From DRYS01 sp964491605 (GTDB lineage Archaea > Thermoproteota > CALKCG01 > B24 > DRYS01): a stretch of DNA of 51,002 nt. Below, piece by piece: positions 43,283-51,002 of this stretch. The DNA lies in NCBI GenBank assembly GCA_964491605.1, contig CAZBGY010000011.1, forward strand, positions 1-51,002. The letters are read 5' to 3'. Both the position numbers and the translations under genes were made by a program. The notes beneath the pieces were generated by a model. The model was not told the origin of the DNA, searched no databases, and saw only the letters and a program-made list of their open reading frames with translations. Positions within the stretch are counted from its first letter, which is position 1. Every line of letters starts with the position of its first letter.

Positions 43283-44698
43283 TTATAGGTATAGTCGCTC
43301 GTACCATCTGTAGGCTTCTCCGCTTATAGGCTCTATCTTCGGTAGGAATCCATCTGCATCCTCTACTATCTTCTGGAAGATCATCTCAACCAGCTCCGGT
43401 TGCTGTCGAGCGATATTCCTCTGCAGCTTAGGATCCTCTTTTAGATCGTATAGCTGTGCTTCCCTCCCCTCCCTGTCGGATATGAACCAGTATTCGTCAT
43501 CTCTGTACATGAGGTAATTTGAAAGTGCTGAAGTTACGTAGCTCCTTCTCTCTTCCACGGTTTCTTTTTCCACGTAGCTCAGTATGTTTATCCCATCCAC
43601 TATCTGTCCATGCTCCACTCCTGCCAGGTGGCATATAGTCGGAAATAGATCATGGTCGTATACGTATTCATCTACCTCTTCCCCTGAGCCTACCGATTCA
43701 GGATGCCTTATCAGTAGAGGTATATCTAGTAGCTCTGGATATAGACCCCAAGCGACTTTCCCCGTTAGGTTATGCTCTCCAAGCTGATGCCCATGATCTG
43801 AGATGAATACTAGGACTGTGTTCTTATCGAGGTTTAGCTTATAGAACTTCTCTAGGAAGAATCCAAACCATTTATCGAGTAGGGTGACTTCCCCTGCATA
43901 GTGTGCTCCCATATGTCTAAGCTCCCTCTCGGTGAGGTAGTCTGGAGGCCCATATTTAGGCGTTATAACTTCTTTCCCCTGATAATTCGGATCATACATC
44001 TCGACGAATTCGTGAGGCGGATCCCAGGGTTCATGCGGATCGAACGGTTCCAGGATTAGGAGGAATCTTTCAGCATCCCTATTCTCCTCGAGCCAGCGTA
44101 CGGCTTCCCTGAAGGTTTGAGGTGCAAACCAATCCTCTTCTGATCTTCTAAAGTGTACGTTCGAGAGGTATCTTCTAAGAAGCTTCTCTACAGATGTACC
44201 TCTAAGTTTAGGTGTAAGATATTTTTCAAGCTCCTCCTCCCTTATAAGCTGAGCTGAACGGTATTTATCCCATTCCTGACCTCTTATGAAGATCCATTCA
44301 TCGAATCCCCTATTAAAGTTCATCCCAGGCTCGAATAGATGGTAGTTATCCCCTATCAGCGCCGTCCTATAGCCGGCGGCTTTAAAGACCTCAGATAATG
44401 TTACATCCTCATCCGATAGAGGTTGCCATCCAGCGCGACGTATCGAACCTGGTATACCCTTCCTCGGTCTAATAGGCTCGAACGGAAAAACTCTTCTCCC
44501 CGTATAGATTGCTCTCCTAACAGGTATAGTCGGTAGAGACTCTGGGTAAGCCTTAGTGTACATCACAGATTCCATCGCAAGACGATCTATATTCGGGGTT
44601 CTAATCCAGTCGTTCCCATAGCATCCGACGTGATCCTTACGAAGAGAGTCTACTATAACCAGGATGACATTATAATGTTTTCGAGGCATATCCTCCAT
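43283..44698 (-). CDS. sulfatase-like hydrolase with Thr at the formylglycine position
   Basis: A 471-residue alkaline-phosphatase-superfamily protein from the ATG at 44698, with GGAG five to eight nt upstream. Metal ligands are in VIVDSLRKDHVGCYG and FISDHGHQLGEH. In true sulfatases the site C/S-x-P-x-R is made into formylglycine; here it reads T-I-P-V-R in SLPTIPVRRAIYTGRR, about residues 54-69. A Thr nucleophile is used by phosphodiesterases and phosphatases of the superfamily, so sulfatase activity is doubtful. It begins six nt after the stop of the next gene, so it is coupled to it as the last gene of the cluster. Confidence 0.88.
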   Translation of the reverse strand: MEDMPRKHYNVILVIVDSLRKDHVGCYGNDWIRTPNIDRLAMESVMYTKAYPESLPTIPVRRAIYTGRRVFPFEPIRPRKGIPGSIRRAGWQPLSDEDVTLSEVFKAAGYRTALIGDNYHLFEPGMNFNRGFDEWIFIRGQEWDKYRSAQLIREEELEKYLTPKLRGTSVEKLLRRYLSNVHFRRSEEDWFAPQTFREAVRWLEENRDAERFLLILEPFDPHEPWDPPHEFVEMYDPNYQGKEVITPKYGPPDYLTERELRHMGAHYAGEVTLLDKWFGFFLEKFYKLNLDKNTVLVFISDHGHQLGEHNLTGKVAWGLYPELLDIPLLIRHPESVGSGEEVDEYVYDHDLFPTICHLAGVEHGQIVDGINILSYVEKETVEERRSYVTSALSNYLMYRDDEYWFISDREGREAQLYDLKEDPKLQRNIARQQPELVEMIFQKIVEDADGFLPKIEPISGEAYRWYERLYL

Positions 44699-44704
44699 CA
44701 ACTC

Positions 44705-46018
44705 CTACTCCACCGGTAAGCTTATCTCTTGCTCTACCAGCGGGTCACCTAATCCTCCGGTTATAAACCTGTATAACTTCTCCATCCTCCCCAAGAGTTG
44801 TAAAGCTAGATCCTCGTTTAGATCCGCTATATTCTCAGTCTCCTTAGGATCCTTCTCCAAATCGTAGAGTTCTATATAGCCTGCTGGTCTCCCGTATATA
44901 TCTGGTCTTAAAGTCTCTATAAGCTTCCACCTCCCCATTCTTAAAGCTCTCTTAGTCATCCTAGTATTCTCGACCATACATAGCATAGGATATCCATCCC
45001 ACTTCCCGTCGAATAAAGCTAGAAGACTACTTCCAGATATCTCCTTAGGTATCGGTATACCAGTCAGCTCCAGTATCGTAGGCATTATATCCATGTGAGA
45101 TACCATAGCCTTGACTCTAACACCTCTAGGTATACGTGAAGGATATCTGATGATCAACGGGATCTTCACATCCCACTCGTAAAGTCCGTGGTGATCATAG
45201 TATATCTCATGCTCACCGAGACTTTCACCGTGATCTGCAGTTAGGATAACGACCGTATCATCCGTTAACCCCAGCTCATCTATTCTAGCGAGTAGCTCGC
45301 CTACCTTCTCATCCACGTAAGCTATCTCTGCATCGTAGGAGGCGTCTATATAGGACTTATCCCTAACACCGCTTCTCACATGCTCACCAATCCATCCGCT
45401 AAGGAGGAGTCTACCCCATAGAGTCTTCTTCAGCCTATCTTCAATGTCACCCTTAGATGGGTCGCCACTGTAGAATTTCTCTATATACCCTTTAGGGGGT
45501 AAATAGGGTGCATGGGGATCCCAGTAATGTATAAACATGAAGAAACCTTTATCCCCGCCCTTCTTTAAAGCAAGCTCTAGAGCTTCAAAAGCCACTTTGT
45601 TAACTATCTCTGCGTTGATCTTAACTCCCTGAGATATAACTGTTATACCTCCAGTACTGAAATAGTAGTGGTATCCTCGTGCAAACCATCCCGCTCTCGC
45701 TATCCTCTCAGCCGTAGCTAAGTTATCTACCGCGATCGTAACGTAGCCATACCTATTCAGGTATTCGGATAACATGGTTATTGTAGGAGATAGGTCTACC
45801 TTGCCCGCATGGCATACTATCCTGTGGACAAGTGGATGCATACCAGTCATGATCGTCGTATAGGCTGGGTGTGTAGGTATACCTACGGCGAAACAGTTCT
45901 CAAAGACTACGCCGTCCCTGGCAAACCGGTCTATATTCGGGCTTGTACACTTAGTATACCCATAGCATCCCAGATGGTCAGCCCTCAGAGTATCTATCGC
46001 GATCAGAATTATGTTCAT
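44705..46018 (-). CDS. second sulfatase-like hydrolase, Thr at nucleophile and Tyr for the motif Arg
   Basis: A 437-residue protein of the same superfamily (IAIDTLRADHLGCYGYTKC at the start; VILTADHGESLGEHEIYYDH near residue 260). The position of C-x-P-x-R is T49-H50-P51-A52-Y53 (GIPTHPAYTTIMTG), so both the modified residue and the motif arginine are missing. A phosphatase- or phosphodiesterase-like chemistry, or a lost activity, is more likely than sulfate ester cleavage. Transcription is probably continuous with its neighbours: 65 nt after the AP-like gene, six nt before the first sulfatase-like gene. Confidence 0.88.
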   Translation of the reverse strand: MNIILIAIDTLRADHLGCYGYTKCTSPNIDRFARDGVVFENCFAVGIPTHPAYTTIMTGMHPLVHRIVCHAGKVDLSPTITMLSEYLNRYGYVTIAVDNLATAERIARAGWFARGYHYYFSTGGITVISQGVKINAEIVNKVAFEALELALKKGGDKGFFMFIHYWDPHAPYLPPKGYIEKFYSGDPSKGDIEDRLKKTLWGRLLLSGWIGEHVRSGVRDKSYIDASYDAEIAYVDEKVGELLARIDELGLTDDTVVILTADHGESLGEHEIYYDHHGLYEWDVKIPLIIRYPSRIPRGVRVKAMVSHMDIMPTILELTGIPIPKEISGSSLLALFDGKWDGYPMLCMVENTRMTKRALRMGRWKLIETLRPDIYGRPAGYIELYDLEKDPKETENIADLNEDLALQLLGRMEKLYRFITGGLGDPLVEQEISLPVE

Positions 46019-46083
46019 TCCACTAACCCCTGGCTACATCTCAAGCGGCTTCCTATATCAAATTTCATCCGTCTCAGAGGGAG

Positions 46084-48066
46084 CTACCCTTCAACTTCCT
46101 TCATGTGATATGTATGTGTTAACCTCATCTCAGCTTCTACGGCTGCTTTAAGCCTATTGTATCTTTCCCTCAAATCCTTAAGCTCTCTAGTCTTCAAGTT
46201 TGGATCCTCGAGAGCCTGATACATCACTCCGCCTTCTGCATCCTTAGGTATCGGTAGCTCCATGAGATAGCATACCGTCGGTACTATATCCGTAAGCCAT
46301 ACATTCCTAGATATCTTCACACCCTTCTTGAAACCTGGACCCGCCATTATTAGTAGGCCTCTCAGGTCTCCTATACCGTAGGTTGCCGTAGGTAGGAAGG
46401 GACCGTGTTGCCCTCCGAACTCTGGTCTTAACACATATATCACATCGCCTACCCTATCTCCGTATAGCCCCATTATACGGGCATCCTCCCTCCTGAGAGC
46501 TAATAAGACTGGTTTTAACCCCGTCTCAGGGTCTGTATATTCGTAGAGTGCTTTTATTACCTGATCTACCACTCTATCGTATTCGTTTGGCTCCACTATA
46601 CCCTCCGGATCTCTACCTTTAAGATTTACGTAGATGTAGCACGATCTTTGAGGCACTGCTCTCGTTCTACTCCAATCTATCTTTCTAGTGCCATCCTCTT
46701 CCTTGTAGGCTAGTAGACCTGCCTTCTCCAATACTTCCCGTGGGTCGAATCTATGGGTTGTCGGTTTAGCTCCATGATCCGACACTACGACTACGATGGT
46801 TTTATCCAAGTCTATCTTACTTAGGATTTCACCCACCATCCGGTCTAGGCTTCTATAGAATTCAAGCTCGACTTTAAGATAGATCCTATTCTCCTCTTCT
46901 GAGGACGAGGTCTCTGGATCCACCTTGTTTATGAAGGCGTGGTACGCCCAGTCTGGGCAGTGAGCGTGCATGATGAAGATAGACCACGAAGGATAATCAT
47001 CCATAAGCCTGCATGCCGCTCTAGCAAGCCATCTATGCTCGATATCGATAGCTTCTAGAAATGTCTCCTCATCTATCCAACCTAAGGTTAGGGAGCGGTA
47101 GAATCCGTGAGATGGCACCGGGTAGACGTCTTCGAAGTTGAGTTTACCCGCTACCTCCTCAGGATAGCTCCACCCCGATAACGCCCCCATCGGTGTGACG
47201 TAGAGTTTAACTTTAGATCCATCTTCCGATAGCTCTAGAAGCTTAACTTTGAAGCCTACTTTAACTTCTCCCTTCTCCGTCCTGAATATATCTTTAATCA
47301 GAGGGCTCCATTCGCCCACCCTAACCTTGGTGAAGACGGATTTGAAGTCTTTATTCTTCGAGATAGCGGCTTCCATGAAGCCTGATCCGTAGTCCAACAA
47401 GAGGAGCCACCATGAAGTGGGTTCTACACGGTACAGGGCTCTGGGAAAATATAGGTCAAGCCTAGCTTCAAGTATACGTCTAATCCCAGCCGGCAGGTTA
47501 ACCCACCCCTCCCCCTCCCTAATATCTATCCTAGCAGCTAGAGGATACTCCTCGGTTGAGAAGAGCATATCCTCGCATAAGGTAACCCCATACCATGAAG
47601 CATACCTACCCACCTCAGCCTTATGAGCGAGCTCAGGGGTAATCCTCCACTCATTGACAGCTAAACCAGCACCTCCGACTTGAATGATCTTTCTTCCTCT
47701 GGGAGGCCATGTGGATGGATAGTTCAGGATGATCGTAAGCTTACCCTCCCTATCAGCCGCCTCCCAGAGGTATTCTGCTTGGCAATCCCTAGAATCGAAT
47801 GCAGCATATGTCTCATCGAGATCCATACCAGGCTTATGCATATTAAAACAGGTAATCCCATGAGTTCCTATCCAAGCCCCAGTAACGATGGTAGTCCAGT
47901 TCGGAGGAGTTATCGTAGGATAAGGTACCAGACAGTTCTCGAAATATACGCCTCTTTCTATCAGCTTCTTAAGGTTTGGTAGATAACCTTTAACAGCATA
48001 CTCGTAGAGCCTAGGTGCTATCGGAGCATCGAACCCTATTAGGACAAGCTTCTCAGGCTTAGACAT
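46084..48066 (-). CDS. alkaline phosphatase/nucleotide pyrophosphatase-like phosphodiesterase
   Basis: A 660-residue protein. The N-terminal metal Asp is D13 in VLIGFDAPIAPRL, the nucleophile is a Thr, probably T53, in YPTITPPNWTTIVTGAW, and the second metal site includes VVVSDHGAKPTTHRFDPR. This is the type I phosphodiesterase/nucleotide pyrophosphatase pattern. It has an insert of roughly 300 residues between nucleophile and the DHG motif that is larger than in small NPPs. No signal peptide is seen. It is the first gene of the three-gene hydrolase run, with a TATA box at 48095-48105. Confidence 0.88.
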   Translation of the reverse strand: MSKPEKLVLIGFDAPIAPRLYEYAVKGYLPNLKKLIERGVYFENCLVPYPTITPPNWTTIVTGAWIGTHGITCFNMHKPGMDLDETYAAFDSRDCQAEYLWEAADREGKLTIILNYPSTWPPRGRKIIQVGGAGLAVNEWRITPELAHKAEVGRYASWYGVTLCEDMLFSTEEYPLAARIDIREGEGWVNLPAGIRRILEARLDLYFPRALYRVEPTSWWLLLLDYGSGFMEAAISKNKDFKSVFTKVRVGEWSPLIKDIFRTEKGEVKVGFKVKLLELSEDGSKVKLYVTPMGALSGWSYPEEVAGKLNFEDVYPVPSHGFYRSLTLGWIDEETFLEAIDIEHRWLARAACRLMDDYPSWSIFIMHAHCPDWAYHAFINKVDPETSSSEEENRIYLKVELEFYRSLDRMVGEILSKIDLDKTIVVVVSDHGAKPTTHRFDPREVLEKAGLLAYKEEDGTRKIDWSRTRAVPQRSCYIYVNLKGRDPEGIVEPNEYDRVVDQVIKALYEYTDPETGLKPVLLALRREDARIMGLYGDRVGDVIYVLRPEFGGQHGPFLPTATYGIGDLRGLLIMAGPGFKKGVKISRNVWLTDIVPTVCYLMELPIPKDAEGGVMYQALEDPNLKTRELKDLRERYNRLKAAVEAEMRLTHTYHMKEVEG

Positions 48067-48094
48067 AGCTATAATTCAGGATCACGATAATTAA

Positions 48095-48106
48095 GTTATA
48101 AATTTT
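48095..48106 (-). promoter_or_regulatory. TATA box for the hydrolase cluster
   Basis: On the minus strand AAAAATTTATAAC lies about 34 nt before the ATG at 48066. It probably drives the three alkaline-phosphatase-superfamily genes together. Confidence 0.55.
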
Positions 48107-48159
48107 TACTTCAAAAAATGTAAGAGTAAATATCTACATCTAAGTCTATACTAGTGAGA

Positions 48160-49749
48160 CTATGGTATCTCCACCCAGCACGGAGAAGACCATGCCATCT
48201 GACCATTAACCTGAGTTACTCTGACATAGTAATAGTTTATTCCTTCTCTTGGATTATTGTCTGTGTAGCTAAGCTTTACATGATATGCTTCTTGAGGAAC
48301 TGCTATGTGGATCTTCGCTTTATAGGCGTGATGCCAGTAGATGTCTGGGTTCTCCACATCCTCTGGAGAGAGGTTGAACTGCTCTAAGATCATCTTTACA
48401 GAATCCTCCCTTAAAGCTATAATCCTAGATTTCTTAAGGAGTTCCTCTAAGATGAAGCTTGAAGCTTTAGAATTCAACTCAAGGTTTATCCTACCTCTGG
48501 AATGAGATTCCAGTTCAAATACTAAACCTTGGATTGCTTTAGGCTTTGTCGTAAACAGCCAGTTACATGTATTTTCAGAAATGGATACCGTCTTCTGACC
48601 GAAATCTGTGAAGCATGGTTCTACCGACAGGAGCCTACCGTCCACCACTTCTAGAAAACAATCCCATAGTTTAGCCACACCTTTAACCCCATAACGCTCT
48701 TGCGGCCCCCATCCGCACTCCACTCTCAGTTTAACCCTTACATCCCTTCCACTAGGAGGTGTATTCCATAATCCTTGATGACAATACACGTATGCTATCC
48801 TTCCGTTCTTTACTATCTCTACCTTATCTATAGCGTGACTACCCTCTACCTCAACCTTTATTTCAACTGGTTTCTTCGACTTGAAACGTTCACCCATCAT
48901 ATGGCCGTTTGTCGTAAACTTCAGCTTTATCCTATCACCCGTGACACCGTAGATATGTCTATTCATAAACGCATCCCATATAGACTCTCTAGTAAGCTCT
49001 TCCGCATAGACGGCCATTAATCCGTTACCCCAAACCCCAGCGAAATCCCGATGGTTATCTCCTGAAGCTGTTATCCCAAGTCTATACCCTCTCTCTAAGC
49101 CCTCCAAAACAGTTCCACCTGATACCCTTGGACCCATATTCATATTCCTATTCAAGGTAAACGGTGTATCGCAACCTTCCGAAGAGCCGTGTGCCGAGTA
49201 TATCTCTACAAATGGAGACAATTCGTCATCATGAAAATCCCAATCTTTCCCCCTTTCACCAACTTGATACCCTGTATGATGTGGTATAGCTATACCCCCG
49301 ATCTCTCTGAGGTTATCATAGAGTTCAGGTAGAGTCTCTGACGCATCTAAGGGTTCATAGTCTCCAAGATAGTATACATTATGGTCTCCATACCTCCTCC
49401 TATTCCCATGCCACTCGTATCCTAGGAAAGTCACGAAGTTACCTGGATTGTTCATCTTTGCTACTGCTTCCTGGATGAGTCTCCATTCATCTAGAAATTT
49501 ATCCCTATGTCCGCAGGATTCTATGATAAGTCCATTCTTTTCGTACCATATGAACGGGTAATATGCTATAGGGAGAAAGTCAAGATGGCTTCTAGCAGCT
49601 TCAAATATCCCCTCAAGCCTCTCCCAAGTTAGCTTGGGATACCATATATCCTCTCCATGAACGTTGAGATGTGCATCAGCCCAGTATAAACTATACTTAC
49701 CCCATAGATATCGATCGACCAAACTAAGCCACCGTTTAAAGTTTTCCAT
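48160..49749 (-). CDS. DUF3604 family protein (PHP-like metal hydrolase)
   Basis: A 529-residue protein. The PHP-like metal ligands are in LYWADAHLNVHGED, FLGYEWHGN, IPHHTGYQ and GITASGDNHRDF. DUF3604 proteins are often found beside sulfatases and sugar genes; their substrate is not settled. The C-terminal third is beta-rich (VEIKVEVEGSHAIDKVEIVKNGRI) and may be a sandwich domain. It lies 93 nt before the AP-like gene on the same strand, but that gene has its own TATA box, so co-transcription is possible yet not required. Confidence 0.88.
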   Translation of the reverse strand: MENFKRWLSLVDRYLWGKYSLYWADAHLNVHGEDIWYPKLTWERLEGIFEAARSHLDFLPIAYYPFIWYEKNGLIIESCGHRDKFLDEWRLIQEAVAKMNNPGNFVTFLGYEWHGNRRRYGDHNVYYLGDYEPLDASETLPELYDNLREIGGIAIPHHTGYQVGERGKDWDFHDDELSPFVEIYSAHGSSEGCDTPFTLNRNMNMGPRVSGGTVLEGLERGYRLGITASGDNHRDFAGVWGNGLMAVYAEELTRESIWDAFMNRHIYGVTGDRIKLKFTTNGHMMGERFKSKKPVEIKVEVEGSHAIDKVEIVKNGRIAYVYCHQGLWNTPPSGRDVRVKLRVECGWGPQERYGVKGVAKLWDCFLEVVDGRLLSVEPCFTDFGQKTVSISENTCNWLFTTKPKAIQGLVFELESHSRGRINLELNSKASSFILEELLKKSRIIALREDSVKMILEQFNLSPEDVENPDIYWHHAYKAKIHIAVPQEAYHVKLSYTDNNPREGINYYYVRVTQVNGQMAWSSPCWVEIP

Positions 49750-50018
49750 TAGGATAATTTAAGTTTTCCGTACCATTACAAGTAATATTGTAGAAAGTCG
49801 TTAAAGGGAAGATTCAGAGGGCACTTCTACCATATATTATGATCTATAATGGTCAAGATACAATCTAAAATAGCCATTAAAATCTTCCAAGTAGGTACTC
49901 ATACGTACTTCCCACATGATATATAAGTTGGGAAGCTTCTATTTAAAAATTGGAAATTGATGGGGGATGAAAATCTTAAAATGAAGAAGATTAAGTTAGA
50001 TTTTATAGTGTTTATTAA

Positions 50019-51002
50019 ATGTTATCCTACATAAATCTACACACAGTACTTATTCTAATGGGAGAAACCTTATTCGAAACTTAATTAGGCAAGCTGAGTC
50101 TAATGAGTTACAGGCATTTGGAATCACCGATCACTACTACATAATTGAAACGGAGAAACTGGCAAATTATTTACAGGGAGTAAAAGTGTGCGAAGGATTT
50201 TCCATCTCCATTCTAGTCGGAGTAGAGCTTCATATGCTATGTGATGATTTAGGGTTAAACTTGTGAGTTCTTCTAACATCGCGACCATGGTTAGTTTGCT
50301 GTGTAGAGATCGGTCTAAGCTCGCTTGAAGATCTAAATCTGGATCCTAGGAATCCTACTTGGTTTCACCGTTTACTAGAAGATGCATCTTACCGAAAAGG
50401 TTTAGTGGATATACTAGCGGATGGGCTTAGACGACCCGTTGATAGACTTAGGAGGAAAATACCGAGTGAGTTTGTTAGATTAGCTGAAGCCTTAGAGTTC
50501 GCCTATGGTTTTCCAGCTCATCGAGAAGGAAGAATATAGGATCCAGAACCTTTACCATTCTGGATAGTCTCAGCCTTAATGTATGCTACAGAGAGTGGAG
50601 ACCCCACCATATGCACATATACTTCCTTTCTACATTTAGCTGAACTATACTTAGATGATAAAGAAGCCTTTTTATCTAAGCTTGAACCTATAGCAGCTAA
50701 ACTGTGGGGGTCAGAGAAATCTATCGAGCCAAGTTTTGAGCATAAAGTTCAGCTGGCAATATGGTGCCAACATAGGCATGTAATTCTTGATTGCTTACCT
50801 CTCTGCGATTTTGCTTTTCCAAGGCTAATTAAACCTTTCAGAAGCAGGCAGGAATGGTTGGTTGTAAAGGATGTATATGGAGACCTAGATATAGAGGCTA
50901 AACTTCTATCCGCATGCACCGGCGTAGAATATTCGACGGAAGACTTAGAGACTATAGCTTCGCTAATACTAATCTCATCTATCGGAGCTGGATTATACTT
51001 AA
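50019..51002 (+). pseudogene. decayed PHP-domain gene, open at the window end
   Basis: An ATG at 50019 begins MLSYINLHT, then the frame breaks in a CA-repeat at 50037-50047 and continues one frame over as HSTYSNGRNLIRNLIRQAE and LQAFGITDHYY, the PHP motifs for metal binding. The same frame runs on to the window end with two internal stops: TGA at 50264-50266 and TAG at 50537-50539. Coding-like sequence lies on both sides of each, such as GLVDILADGLRRPVDRLR, WIVSALMYATESGDPT and EYSTEDLETIASLIL. A 4-nt loss in the CA run would restore LHTHSTYS. The C-terminal region is not recognised. The gene continues past 51002. The neighbour DUF3604 is a related PHP-type protein. Confidence 0.8.

Noticed and set aside
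49960..50034. 24-codon ORF starting MGDENLKMKKIKLDF as the true N-terminus of the PHP gene
   Set aside because: The LDF sequence lacks the H-x-H metal motif, while the ATG at 50019 leads directly into a better PHP start; it remains a weak alternative.
50264..50539. In-frame TGA and TAG as selenocysteine or pyrrolysine codons in the PHP-like gene
   Set aside because: A separate frameshift is present at the 5' end, both stop types are used normally by other genes, and no SECIS-like or Pyl context is seen.

Overview
The window looks like chromosomal DNA of a thermophilic archaeon, most likely of the Thermoproteota/TACK side; I cannot place it more precisely from sequence alone. The archaeal signs are a PilT-type ATPase with a PIN and a KH-like end, a pyruvoyl-dependent arginine decarboxylase, an Ogg2-type DNA glycosylase, a COG2521-type methyltransferase and an AF1577-like radical SAM enzyme. 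Many genes start with TTG, and A/T-rich TATA boxes lie about 25-30 nt before start codons, which suggests leaderless or short-leader transcripts. There is one tRNA (Ser, anticodon CGA) and no rRNA, CRISPR array, insertion sequence or phage gene that I can support.

Layout. 1-6.2 kb: the 3' part of a DUF6785-like membrane protein, a DUF362/ferredoxin protein, an aldo/keto reductase, then on the minus strand a COG2413-like nucleotidyltransferase and a CitG-like protein. 6.2-11 kb: tRNA-Ser, a DegT aminotransferase, a GH20 hexosaminidase, a nucleotidyltransferase-cupin fusion that overlaps the GH20 stop codon, and a nitroreductase. 11-18.4 kb: ClC chloride channel with CBS domains, SPL-like radical SAM protein, second nitroreductase, zinc alcohol dehydrogenase, cation/proton antiporter and a MOT1-type molybdate transporter. 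18.8-23.5 kb: a beta-propeller (FG-GAP) protein resembling rhamnogalacturonan lyases, a ThuA protein, a membrane-anchored DUF362 protein and arginine decarboxylase. 23.7-31.9 kb: housekeeping and cofactor genes (methyltransferase, PilT ATPase, cysteine-synthase-like enzyme, AF1577-like radical SAM enzyme, polyol dehydrogenase, NAD(P)HX repair enzyme, MoaE, VTT-like membrane protein). 32.1-37.1 kb: an oxygen-stress and repair group (ferritin-like protein, flavodiiron protein, SfsA, Ogg2), a zinc-finger acetyltransferase, an MBL hydrolase and an unknown 90-aa protein. 37.1-42.6 kb: plant-polysaccharide genes GH127, GH4 and GH51 around a histidine-rich PadR regulator. 43.3-51 kb: three alkaline-phosphatase-superfamily hydrolases and a DUF3604 protein on the minus strand, then a decayed PHP-domain gene running off the end.

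Together the genes suggest a heterotroph that imports oligosaccharides rich in arabinose and perhaps uronic acid and cleaves them inside the cell, since none of the glycosidases shows a signal peptide. The most unusual parts are the 43-51 kb hydrolase cluster, where both sulfatase-like proteins have threonine at the formylglycine position, the PHP pseudogene beside it, the PadR/operator arrangement at 40.9 kb, and a perfect 10-bp inverted repeat in front of the antiporter gene.
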